The notes beneath the pieces were generated by a model. The model worked only from the letters and a program-made list of their open reading frames with translations. It was not told the DNA's origin and searched no databases. This document shows, one piece after another, positions 35,930 through 44,185 of a DNA stretch of 64,000 nucleotides. The position numbers and the translations under genes were made by a program. Position 1 is the first letter of the stretch; every line of letters begins with the position of its first letter. Source of the stretch: Saprospiraceae bacterium (GTDB taxonomy: Bacteria > Bacteroidota > Bacteroidia > Chitinophagales > Saprospiraceae); the NCBI GenBank assembly GCA_019187225.1, contig JABAQQ010000056.1:1-64000 (forward strand). The letters run 5' to 3'.

Positions 35930-37312
35930 ATGCAAATCCGCGCCCGACTCACACTCCTGTTCCTGTTCAATGCCGCTAGCATTCTGGCAGGGGTATTGGT
36001 CGCGGTGTACGTGTTGTTCAAAAAGAATACGGAAGAAGGGTTTTTCGAGGGCCTCCGGTCAAAAGCGGAGATGACCGCCCAGACAGCCCTGCGCGACCCG
36101 AACAGCCTCAAACCCCTTCCTCCCGAGTGGGTTTCGCCCGATGGCGATACGCTGCCCTACCGCGACAACATCAGTCTCTTCAACGATGCTTACGAACGTG
36201 TATTCGCCGTCCACACGGACATTCCTCCTATATCGGCCAAAGACTTACAGGATATTTATACCCAGCGCGAAGCGCGTTTCCGTCATTATAATCTTCATGC
36301 GTTGGGGCGGGTGGTCAACAGCGCGGAAGGCCGCCCGTTCGTCGTGGTGGTGGAAGGATATTGCGACCCGACACAATTGGTTCAACTGCGCAATATCCTC
36401 ATCATCGGCTTCCTCGCAGGGATGGCTCTGATCGCCGCTTCAGGATGGTATTTTTCAGGTCAGGCGCTCGCGCCCATGTCGGGAATCGTACGGGAAGTGG
36501 AAAACATCCAGCCATCCGACCTCAGCCGTCGTGTCGCTACCGGCGAAAACCGCGACGAAATTGCCCGCCTGGCTGAAACTTTCAACCGTCTGCTCGACCG
36601 CGTGGAACAAGCCTTCCGGATGCAGCAAATGTTTCTTTCCAATGTTTCTCATGAACTCAAGAACCCGCTCCAGGCCATCCGCTCGCAGCTCGACGTGACG
36701 CTTTCCCGCGAACGCGACCCGGCTGCCTATCGCACCGCCCTGCAAAGCGTGCTCGACGATGTGGACGCTATGACGGAAGTGGAGGAAAAACTCCACCAAC
36801 TCGCCCGGATTTACAACGATCCGGCAGCGATCCCCCTAACAACTGTTCGCCTCGACGAATTGATCTGGCAGGTAAAAAAACAGGTGCAAAAACGCCGTCA
36901 GGACTATAAAATCTCACTGGAACTGGGCGAAATGCCCGAGGATGAATCCGTTTTGTACATAAGAGCCAATGAAGCACTCATAAGAACTGCCCTGCTCAAT
37001 CTTATGGATAATGCCTGCAAATATTCGCCCGACCAACGGGCGCAGGTACGCGTGCGGTTCCGACCCGATGGCGCGCACGAGGTAGATATCGCCGATAATG
37101 GTCCCGGTATCCCGCAGGATGAGTTGCCGCTGATATTCGAGCCTTTTTTCCGCAGTCCCCGGCACCGGCACGTGAAAGGCACCGGCATCGGCCTTTCCCT
37201 GGTACGCAGCATCCTCAACCTGCACCGCATCGCCTTGTCCGTTGAAAGCCCGGCAGAAGGGGGTACCGTTTTTAAATTGGGGTTCCCTCCATTGCAAAGA
37301 CCGGGTTCATAA
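35930..37312 (+). CDS. Membrane sensor histidine kinase
   Basis: 460 residues: membrane helix 1 (about 7-28), a periplasmic sensor of about 120 residues, helix 2 (about 152-173), HAMP (about 174-228), HisKA with the phospho-accepting His in SNVSHELKNPL, and HATPase (N box LMDNACKYS, G1 DNGPGIP, G2 GTGIGLSL). Resembles OmpR-type partner kinases, but no response regulator gene is adjacent, so it is an orphan here. The start codon directly follows the CTACCGT array. Confidence 0.93.
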   Translation: MQIRARLTLLFLFNAASILAGVLVAVYVLFKKNTEEGFFEGLRSKAEMTAQTALRDPNSLKPLPPEWVSPDGDTLPYRDNISLFNDAYERVFAVHTDIPPISAKDLQDIYTQREARFRHYNLHALGRVVNSAEGRPFVVVVEGYCDPTQLVQLRNILIIGFLAGMALIAASGWYFSGQALAPMSGIVREVENIQPSDLSRRVATGENRDEIARLAETFNRLLDRVEQAFRMQQMFLSNVSHELKNPLQAIRSQLDVTLSRERDPAAYRTALQSVLDDVDAMTEVEEKLHQLARIYNDPAAIPLTTVRLDELIWQVKKQVQKRRQDYKISLELGEMPEDESVLYIRANEALIRTALLNLMDNACKYSPDQRAQVRVRFRPDGAHEVDIADNGPGIPQDELPLIFEPFFRSPRHRHVKGTGIGLSLVRSILNLHRIALSVESPAEGGTVFKLGFPPLQRPGS

Positions 37313-37326
37313 ACGGTTGAAGCTCG

Positions 37327-39606
37327 TCAACGCACCACCACCTTCGCAACGCCGCGTAGGCCGCCAGCCACTACTTCTATGAAGTAAACACCTGTCTGCC
37401 AATAACTTACCGAAATAATCAGGTTGCTGTCCGATGTTTCGCCGCGGGCGACCTGTTGTCCGAGCGCATTGAAAGCGCGCCAGCGGACAGGGGATTCCGA
37501 AGGGATTTGAACCAATACCCAATCGCGGGCAGGGTTAGGGCTGACACTCAGGTTCAGAGCGTTGGGCTCCTGTGTACCGACAGGCACTTCACAATCTACC
37601 AGGGCTGTTTTGTAAAGGCTGAGGCCGCCGCGTTGATTGCCGGTCACCATTTCCAGAATGCCGTCATCGTCGAGGTCGGCGAATGCCGGGCAACTGCGGT
37701 TGCCATCGTCGGTATTGCCCCAGGTGAGCGAGACGACGGAGTAAGCGTCGTTGGTAGCAGTAGCGTTGCTGTAGGCTTCTATCTGGCCATTGATACTTCC
37801 GGTCACGAGATTCATCCCGTTGGGCGTTTGCAGGAAGACCGGAGCGCTGTAGCCCGGTCCGCCCGGGATGATGTCGGTATCAATATTTCCGATCTTCGTC
37901 AGCGTTGGTTGATTGGAAAACAGCGGTTCGGTGGGCGTTCCCGTGTTTTTGAAAAAATTGATATTGCCCTGGTATTCGCCCATGACGACATCTTTCAGAC
38001 CGTCGCCGTCGAGGTCAACGACCGCCGGCGTGGACGACGAGCCCACGTCCATTGCCACCCACATCGTGTTGAAATCTTGCTGAAAATTCATCGGGTTGCC
38101 GGCGCCGGCCACGTTGCGGTAGCAATACAACCCGCCTCCATAACTCCCAACTAATAAATCCAGGTCATTATCGCCGTCAACATCGCCAAAAGCCGGCGCG
38201 AAATCATAATCGTTGGGGGCGTATTCCGACATGCCGAGCCAATCTTCATCCGCCAGCGTAAAACGGGGTTGGGTGGGGGTTCCGATATTGAGCAGGAGGT
38301 GAAGGCTCGCGCTGTTGGAGTTTCCGGGATTGACCGGGATAAAATAGCCGTTGTTGCCCGTTACGATGTCGAGCAGTCCGTCCCCGTTCACATCGGCAAT
38401 GGCCGGGTGGGTAGCAGTGCCGATGTCAACCATCTTCTGCACGAAGAGGCTTTTTGTCTGTAATTCGAATTGATGTCCCGTTGCGGCAGTGTTTTTATAA
38501 AACCAGGCGCATTGGCGGTCTTCGCCGACAGCCGGCCCATTGGGGGAGACGACCAGATCTCGTTTGCCGTCATTGTCCAGGTCGAGCAGGAACGCACCCG
38601 GAAAATTAGCCAAAGTGACCGGCGTATTGTAGGAGGGGAATGCCGTGTCCTGAGAAGTCATCCAGGCGACATCAGCGTCGCCGCCATTGAACTGCATGCC
38701 GAGGCATTCGTACGAAATATTACCCCAGATCAGGTCTTTGTCGCCATCGCCCTCCTGGTCGTAGGTGAGCACGGTGGCGCCGGGGTGGCGCTCTCCGCGG
38801 TCGTCTGCAACGGCCTGAAATTCAAATGAACACGGTCCGCAGGAGTCGGGGCTGCAACTGAGCCGGGCGCGGCAACCTTCCAGGCCGTTTTCATAAAACC
38901 GCCCCCAGCAATCGTCCACCAATCGGAATTTCAGGCTGTCGAGGCCATACCCCATTTCCACCGATTCATTGCGTAAAAACCAAAGGTTGGTGGTGGTGCC
39001 CGCAGCAAAGGTCACCAGGTCGAGGTCGCCATCGCCATCTATATCGTCTACTGAAGGGATATCGGATTTGGAAACCGGCAAATTGCTCCAGTTACCGGCG
39101 CCGGAAAGGCTGGGGTACCATAACTCGTACGGATCGCAATAATCGCATCCGGGGTAATTGAATTTATAAGGAACGAATTTTAGCACATTGTTGTCGAAAT
39201 ACCCCTGAAAAACCTGCATTTCCTGCGAACCGTCGGCAAGAGAAGAACAAAAAATGTCCGCCGCACCGTCCTGGTTGAAATCGCGCATGAGGACAAAATC
39301 CACGAGTTTAGGGAAAAAACAAGCGTATTCGGGTATGAAATTGTAACTTATTTCACCCGGAATATTCCTGTTCACAAAGGTGAGCACCACATTGCCCCCG
39401 CGGTCGAAAATGACCAGGTCTTCCACGCCGTCGTTGTTGAGATCGGCGGGTGAAAACTGCGGATTGTTCAGACCGCCTGTGAAAGGGTATTCCAACTCCA
39501 CGCCGTTTTTGAAAACCGGTGCCGTGAGGCGTTGGAACATCTGCAATTGTGCTGAACCCGCAACAGAACAAAACAGCAACAGAATGGCAAGCAGAATGGT
39601 GCGCAT
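37327..39606 (-). CDS. Secreted VCBS/FG-GAP repeat protein, T9SS type A
   Basis: 759 residues: signal peptide (MRTILLAILLLFCSVAGSAQ), repeated VCBS/FG-GAP calcium-binding-like blades (FSPADLNNDGVEDLVIFD, MRDFNQDGAADIF, DIDGDGDLDL, AIADVNGDGLLDIVTG, GDVDGDNDLDLLVG, VDLDGDGLKDVVMGEY) that probably form a propeller, and a T9SS sorting domain (LNLSVSPNPARDWV to KVVVR). Secreted or cell-surface. Its stop is 14 bp from the convergent kinase stop. Confidence 0.9.
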   Translation of the reverse strand: MRTILLAILLLFCSVAGSAQLQMFQRLTAPVFKNGVELEYPFTGGLNNPQFSPADLNNDGVEDLVIFDRGGNVVLTFVNRNIPGEISYNFIPEYACFFPKLVDFVLMRDFNQDGAADIFCSSLADGSQEMQVFQGYFDNNVLKFVPYKFNYPGCDYCDPYELWYPSLSGAGNWSNLPVSKSDIPSVDDIDGDGDLDLVTFAAGTTTNLWFLRNESVEMGYGLDSLKFRLVDDCWGRFYENGLEGCRARLSCSPDSCGPCSFEFQAVADDRGERHPGATVLTYDQEGDGDKDLIWGNISYECLGMQFNGGDADVAWMTSQDTAFPSYNTPVTLANFPGAFLLDLDNDGKRDLVVSPNGPAVGEDRQCAWFYKNTAATGHQFELQTKSLFVQKMVDIGTATHPAIADVNGDGLLDIVTGNNGYFIPVNPGNSNSASLHLLLNIGTPTQPRFTLADEDWLGMSEYAPNDYDFAPAFGDVDGDNDLDLLVGSYGGGLYCYRNVAGAGNPMNFQQDFNTMWVAMDVGSSSTPAVVDLDGDGLKDVVMGEYQGNINFFKNTGTPTEPLFSNQPTLTKIGNIDTDIIPGGPGYSAPVFLQTPNGMNLVTGSINGQIEAYSNATATNDAYSVVSLTWGNTDDGNRSCPAFADLDDDGILEMVTGNQRGGLSLYKTALVDCEVPVGTQEPNALNLSVSPNPARDWVLVQIPSESPVRWRAFNALGQQVARGETSDSNLIISVSYWQTGVYFIEVVAGGLRGVAKVVVR

Positions 39607-39641
39607 GGTGTTTAATGTCGTTTGGAAAATTATGTGTCCTG

Positions 39642-39649
39642 CAAACCTA
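39642..39649 (-). promoter_or_regulatory. -7 element (TAGGTTTG) of the VCBS gene
   Basis: Plus-strand CAAACCTA; exact TAnnTTTG on the coding strand, about 35 nt before the start. No clear -33. Confidence 0.45.
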
Positions 39650-39713
39650 CGTCCAATCGGGCATTAGGCCAGCTTGCATATAAGGGAGCGTCAAGGGTTG
39701 GCAAAAAAATGAT

Positions 39714-42395
39714 TCAATTTCGTCCGCTCTCCAGCACCAGTTTCCGGATGTCCGCATTGAACTTCTCCGCCTCTATCAAATCTTCCAGCGTCAGATGCAT
39801 CCGGTAGCGCCAGTAGTGCTTCGGGTTGGCGGGTATGTTGATGCGTTCGTCATGCGGGTTTTCGCGGCGCAGTTTTTCGTCGCTTCCCAGCAGGTCCTGG
39901 AGTTGGAAAATGGCCCACATGGCCGGCGAATGGAAATGTTGGGCGATGATGGCGCGGTTGACCCAGGGTTCGCAGAACCAAGGCGCCTTACCTTCGTAGC
40001 CGAGTATTTCGTTGAAAAAACGCTGAGAGAGGTCGCGGTTTTCCTCCCACCAGCCGCGCAGGGTGCTCATGTCGTGCGTCGAAGGGGTGACGACGGCGAG
40101 GTAAGGCGCATCTTTCGGATGGAAAAAAGTCGCGCCGACCGCCTTCGGCATGCGCTGGATCTCAAGGCTGAGAATGCCGAGTTCTTTCATCACGTCGGGC
40201 ACGCAATGCGGCACCATGCCGAGGTCTTCGCCGCAGATGAGCATGTTGGTGCTGCGTTTTAGTTCGGGCAGTTTTTCCATCGCTTCTTTTTGCCAAAAAT
40301 CGTCCTGACGGCGGTAGAAATAGTTGACGTAGAGTGCTTTAAGCGATTCTTTTACCTCGTCGGGCAGATGCTGGAACGACGTGGTTTTTTCGATGCCGAA
40401 CCTGAAATGGTATTTCCCTTTTTCTTCCTGAAAGAGCAGGACATTTGAAATCAAACCATACAGCCCGTCGCGCAGTCGGGCGTTCCGCTCGTTCGGAACC
40501 TGGCCGTTGTACCAGCTCTCTACTTTCCGCTGTGTATCGAATCCGGCTTTCAGCGCGTATTGGTGGCTGTTTTGTTTTTTCTCCAAAAACTGCTCGCGCA
40601 CATAGGGCACCTCGTCTTCGCCGAAGGTTTCCCACAACACCCGCTCAGTGATGTAGGGTGTACACAAGCGGCTGTGATTGAATCCGATGCCCGCGTCGTG
40701 AAACTCCTGTTCGGTGACGGGAATAGCGGGAACGAATTGCCCCAGGATGCCTTCCACCGCATCGAGCGGAATGCTCCAGATGCGGAAAAAACCGAGGATA
40801 TGGTCTATGCGGAAAGCATCGAAATACAGGCGCATCTGCCCGAAGCGTTGCCTCCACCAGCGGAATCCGTCCCGTTTCATTCGTTCCCAATTGTAGGTCG
40901 GGAAACCCCAGTTCTGGCCTTTTTCGGCAAAATCGTCGGGCGGCGCTCCTGCCTGTTTGTCCATATTGTAGAGTTCCGGCTCGATCCAGGCATCGCAGGA
41001 ATAGCGGTAAATGCCGATGGGGATATCGCCCTTCACCGCGATGCCGTTGGCATGGGCATAATCCGTCGCGGCTTTGAGTTGCAGGTGCAGGTGCCACTGC
41101 ACGAACAGGTGAATGGCGATCTGGTCGTAGTATTTGTTTTTAGGGGAGAGCAGTTTTTCGATGTCGGCGGCTTTGTATTTTTTGTGCGACGACCAAAGGG
41201 TGAAGTCGGCTGTGCCGTTCATGTCGCGCAGCCAGCAGAAAGCGGCGTAAGGTGCGAGCCAGTGCCGCTGCGATTCATAGTATTCCAACCATGCCGGGTC
41301 TTTCAACCAATCCGCCTTTTGGAGGTCGTACAAGTGGCGGATAATATCCCATTTGGTTTGTAAAACAGCCTCATAATCAACGGCATCAAGTGCATTCAGT
41401 TCCTTTTGTTTATTCAAATACGGCTTCAACACAGAAGCGTATTTTTTACCCGCCAGTTGTTCCACGTTGAGAAAAATGGGGTGCAAGGCGAAGGCCGAAA
41501 CAGCTGAATAGGGATATGAATCCGTCCAGGTATGGCTGGCGGTGGTGTCGTTGATGGGCAGGAGTTGTATGAGTTTGAGGCCGACGGATTTTGCCCAGTC
41601 TACCAGCGGGTGCATATCGGCGAATTCGCCAATTCCCCAACTTTTATGGCTGCGCAAACTGAAAACGGGGATAGCGACACCAGCGCCTTTCCAGGCGTGA
41701 AAGGAGAAACGGGCGTAATTGTCGTGGTGGATGGTCAGCACCTCTCCGCCCCCGGCGCCGCCATGATGCGGCGTAATGAGCAAGCGGTTAGAGCCTTCTT
41801 CAAAGCCCTCAAATTTTAAGGTGCGGGTGTTCCAAACGCCGTATTTGTATCCAAGCGGCAGATTTTCTTTAGAAAGGTCGAGCCGGGCTTCCCACCAGGG
41901 GCCGTTTTTGAAAAGAAGGATGGGCGCTTCGCTGTCCCAATTGTGGAGGGCTTTGCCGTGGCCCAGAAGGCAGGGCGCCTCATCCGCTCTTAAGAGCGGC
42001 GCCCTGATGCGGAAAATGTGGGTATATTTCGATGAAAACCTGGCTATCGGATGGTCTTTCTCTTTTAAAAAAATCTCTTTAAAGGGTTGTGTGGCAAATA
42101 CATTTTCAATGGCGCCGACGGGATTGAAGTAGTCAAAAACGGCTATTTCGCCGGTCTTCATATCTCCGATGAAGAGCAAGCGACCGGGATCGGTCTCGTA
42201 CTTGGGTTCGCCATCCGTATTCAGAAAAATATAATAATAGCCCAGCTGAGGATCGGCTTTCGGATTGACTTCAGCGCTCACATGCCAGAACTCTTCGCTC
42301 AGGTATTCGAGCGGAATCTTTCGACCGTCGGAAAGGAGGATGGAAAAAGATTCACCCAATTGGGTGCGATAGCGGAGGTAAAAATGGATTTTCAT
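39714..42395 (-). CDS. malQ: 4-alpha-glucanotransferase (amylomaltase) with N-terminal CBMs
   Basis: 893 residues. Transfers maltodextrin segments (EC 2.4.1.25). N-terminal half holds two starch-binding CBM20-like domains (1-110 and about 125-245; GYYYIFLNTDGEPKYE, PLGYKYGVWNTRTLKFEG), then a GH77 catalytic domain (SHKSWGIGEFADMHPLVDWA, AFRIDHILGFFRIWSIP with the nucleophile Asp, CGEDLGMVP with acid/base Glu). This long two-CBM form is typical of Bacteroidetes and plants (DPE2). I start at 42395, where the first CBM begins; an ATG at 42482 would overlap the scpA end. Works with the phosphorylase. Confidence 0.94.
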   Translation of the reverse strand: MKIHFYLRYRTQLGESFSILLSDGRKIPLEYLSEEFWHVSAEVNPKADPQLGYYYIFLNTDGEPKYETDPGRLLFIGDMKTGEIAVFDYFNPVGAIENVFATQPFKEIFLKEKDHPIARFSSKYTHIFRIRAPLLRADEAPCLLGHGKALHNWDSEAPILLFKNGPWWEARLDLSKENLPLGYKYGVWNTRTLKFEGFEEGSNRLLITPHHGGAGGGEVLTIHHDNYARFSFHAWKGAGVAIPVFSLRSHKSWGIGEFADMHPLVDWAKSVGLKLIQLLPINDTTASHTWTDSYPYSAVSAFALHPIFLNVEQLAGKKYASVLKPYLNKQKELNALDAVDYEAVLQTKWDIIRHLYDLQKADWLKDPAWLEYYESQRHWLAPYAAFCWLRDMNGTADFTLWSSHKKYKAADIEKLLSPKNKYYDQIAIHLFVQWHLHLQLKAATDYAHANGIAVKGDIPIGIYRYSCDAWIEPELYNMDKQAGAPPDDFAEKGQNWGFPTYNWERMKRDGFRWWRQRFGQMRLYFDAFRIDHILGFFRIWSIPLDAVEGILGQFVPAIPVTEQEFHDAGIGFNHSRLCTPYITERVLWETFGEDEVPYVREQFLEKKQNSHQYALKAGFDTQRKVESWYNGQVPNERNARLRDGLYGLISNVLLFQEEKGKYHFRFGIEKTTSFQHLPDEVKESLKALYVNYFYRRQDDFWQKEAMEKLPELKRSTNMLICGEDLGMVPHCVPDVMKELGILSLEIQRMPKAVGATFFHPKDAPYLAVVTPSTHDMSTLRGWWEENRDLSQRFFNEILGYEGKAPWFCEPWVNRAIIAQHFHSPAMWAIFQLQDLLGSDEKLRRENPHDERINIPANPKHYWRYRMHLTLEDLIEAEKFNADIRKLVLESGRN

Positions 42396-42491
42396 ACGGA
42401 AAAATTTGCCGTCGCTTGTATCTGCGCGAAGGCAAATGTAGAATCTGTCTGAAACATCGGGGCGCTTTGTTTGCTGGCACACGCCGGGATT

Positions 42492-43238
42492 CTACGCCTC
42501 TGCTTCTGCCGTAGTCAGCCAAAAATTGTTCACTCCCTCGCCCTGAATAAGCGCGACGGCTTGTTCGTTGAGCAATTCGAGCAAAGCCAGGAAAGTCACG
42601 ATGGCGTGGATGCGGTTTTCCAGTGCAAGAAAAACCTGCTCGAAAACGGTTTTTTCTCCCTTTTTCAGACTGCGGAGGATATAGGCGCGCTGCTCCTGAA
42701 TGGTGTAGTTGTAATTGTAAACCGTGTGAATGCGCTTCGTTTTCTGGTCTTCTTCGAATCGCGACAACAATCGCTCGAACACGCGCAGGAGTTTGTACAG
42801 CGTCACCGATTCCATTTCGGCATCGGCGAGGGCATGCTCGGCGAGTTTGCGCAGTTCGGTGGAGGCGTAGCCCCGTGGGTTCATAAAGGCGCGCACTTCT
42901 TCGAGCCGGCGGAGTTCTTCGAGCACACTTTTATAGCGTTTGTATTCGAGCAGGCGATCCACCAGTTCGCGGCGGGGGTCAATCTCGTTGCCTTCGTCGT
43001 CGAGTTGTTTGCGGGGCAGCAGCATTTTGGCCTTGATGCGCATGAGCGTAGCCGCCACGACGATAAACTCGGAGGCCAGGTCAATATTCATCGCCTCCGC
43101 CTGGTGCATATAACCGAGAAAATCGTCGGTGATCTTCGCAATCGGGATGTTGTAAATATCCAGTTCGTCCCGCTCGATGAAGAAGAGCAGCAGGTCGAAC
43201 GGGCCTTCGAAGACGGGAAGTTTTATGGTGAAAGTCAT
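42492..43238 (-). CDS. scpA: Segregation and condensation protein A
   Basis: 248 residues; the kleisin subunit of the SMC-ScpAB condensin that compacts and segregates chromosomes. Seen: N-terminal PVFEGPFDLLLFFIERDELDIYNIPIAKI, the ASEFIVVAATLMRIKAKMLLP helix, and a C-terminal winged-helix region (FLALLELLNEQAVALIQ). ScpB is not nearby. The ATG is immediately preceded by AATCCGC units, with the same junction (AATCGAATG) as the divergent methyltransferase gene. Confidence 0.95.
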   Translation of the reverse strand: MTFTIKLPVFEGPFDLLLFFIERDELDIYNIPIAKITDDFLGYMHQAEAMNIDLASEFIVVAATLMRIKAKMLLPRKQLDDEGNEIDPRRELVDRLLEYKRYKSVLEELRRLEEVRAFMNPRGYASTELRKLAEHALADAEMESVTLYKLLRVFERLLSRFEEDQKTKRIHTVYNYNYTIQEQRAYILRSLKKGEKTVFEQVFLALENRIHAIVTFLALLELLNEQAVALIQGEGVNNFWLTTAEAEA

Positions 43239-43266
43239 TCGATTGCGGATTGCGGATTGCGGATTG
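43239..43266 (-). repeat. AATCCGC heptamer array in scpA leader
   Basis: On the minus strand, CAATCCG units (three and a half copies) run straight into AATCGAATG, the scpA start. Inverted with respect to 43369-43462. Confidence 0.9.
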
Positions 43267-43318
43267 TGATGAAGAAACTAATAAAGCAGAGGATTTTCCT
43301 TCGTTTTTTATAATCGTG

Positions 43319-43326
43319 CAAATGTA
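43319..43326 (-). promoter_or_regulatory. -7 element (TACATTTG) of scpA
   Basis: Plus-strand CAAATGTA; exact consensus on the coding strand. Leader of about 75 nt includes the AATCCGC array. Confidence 0.5.
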
Positions 43327-43349
43327 AAGCATTCGATTATGGCCATGCG

Positions 43350-43357
43350 TATTTTTG
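43350..43357 (+). promoter_or_regulatory. -7 element (TATTTTTG) of the methyltransferase gene
   Basis: Exact TAnnTTTG. Start of transcription near 43364 would put the whole 43369-43462 array in the leader. Confidence 0.5.
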
Positions 43358-43368
43358 CCCGCTGGAAA

Positions 43369-43462
43369 AATCCGCAATCCGCAATCCGCAATCCGCAATC
43401 CGCAATCCGAAATCCGAAATCCGCAATCCGAAATCCGCAATCCGAAATCCGAAATCCGAAAT
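43369..43462 (+). repeat. AATCCGC/AATCCGA heptamer array in methyltransferase leader
   Basis: Thirteen 7-bp units (AATCCGC x5, then mixed AATCCGA and AATCCGC) ending in AATCGAATG, the methyltransferase start. Confidence 0.95.
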
Positions 43463-43465
43463 CGA

Positions 43466-44173
43466 ATGCCTCTCTACCTCCTTCCCACCCCCATTGCCGA
43501 AAACGCCCTCCATACCATTCCGCCCTATGCGCAGGAAATCGCCAGGGGGCTTGAAATCTTTATAGCAGAACGGGCAAAAACGGCGCGGCATTTTATCAAA
43601 AGTCTGAATCCTTCAAGGCCCATTCAGGAGATGACATTTGTCGAGCTTCCTGACAACCAGAATTTTGAAGAAGCCGAAACAATATTTCGAGAAGCGGTAA
43701 AAGCCGGCAAAGACGTGGGTTTGCTTTCGGAGGCGGGCTGCCCGGGCGTAGCCGATCCGGGAGCAGCGATCGTGGCCCTGGCGCACCGGGAAGGGGTGAG
43801 GGTAGTGCCTTTGGTCGGGCCGTCTTCGCTTTTGCTGGCGCTCATGGCATCGGGCATGAACGGCCAGCGCTTCGCCTTTCACGGCTATCTTTCTCCCAAA
43901 CGCCCCGAGCTCGCACGCGATTTGCGCCGGTTGGAAAACCTCGCTCGCCAGTACGATCAGACGCAACTGTTTATCGAAACGCCTTACCGCTCGCAGATGG
44001 TGCTGGAAGTGGCGCTTGAGAGCCTCCAAGCCGATACGCGGTTTGGCGTGGCGCAGGACCTGACCGGAGCGGCGGAAACAGTGCGTTCATTACCGGTGCA
44101 CGAATGGAAAAAATTGAAAAACAATGCGTTGGAAAAGTCGCCCGCTGTGTTTTTGATTTACAGGAAGGGATAA
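43466..44173 (+). CDS. RsmI-type SAM-dependent methyltransferase (short form)
   Basis: 235 residues of the tetrapyrrole methylase fold. Blocks match the RsmI family that 2'-O-methylates 16S rRNA C1402: MPLYLLPTPIAENAL, VGLLSEAGCPGVADPGA, VPLVGPSSLLLALMASG, LFIETPYRSQMVLE. It is shorter than E. coli RsmI and lacks its C-terminal extension; this short form is common in Bacteroidota and its substrate is less certain. The start is at 43466; longer versions would translate the array into RNPQSEIRNP-like residues. Ends 12 bp from a convergent gene. Confidence 0.9.
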   Translation: MPLYLLPTPIAENALHTIPPYAQEIARGLEIFIAERAKTARHFIKSLNPSRPIQEMTFVELPDNQNFEEAETIFREAVKAGKDVGLLSEAGCPGVADPGAAIVALAHREGVRVVPLVGPSSLLLALMASGMNGQRFAFHGYLSPKRPELARDLRRLENLARQYDQTQLFIETPYRSQMVLEVALESLQADTRFGVAQDLTGAAETVRSLPVHEWKKLKNNALEKSPAVFLIYRKG

Positions 44174-44185
44174 AGACGGAAGAAT

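Noticed and set aside
43081-43591. Frames encoding RNPQSEIRNP or ADCGLRISDFG repeats
   Set aside because: Translations of the AATCCGN arrays; the real starts are the ATGs at 43238 (minus) and 43466 (plus).
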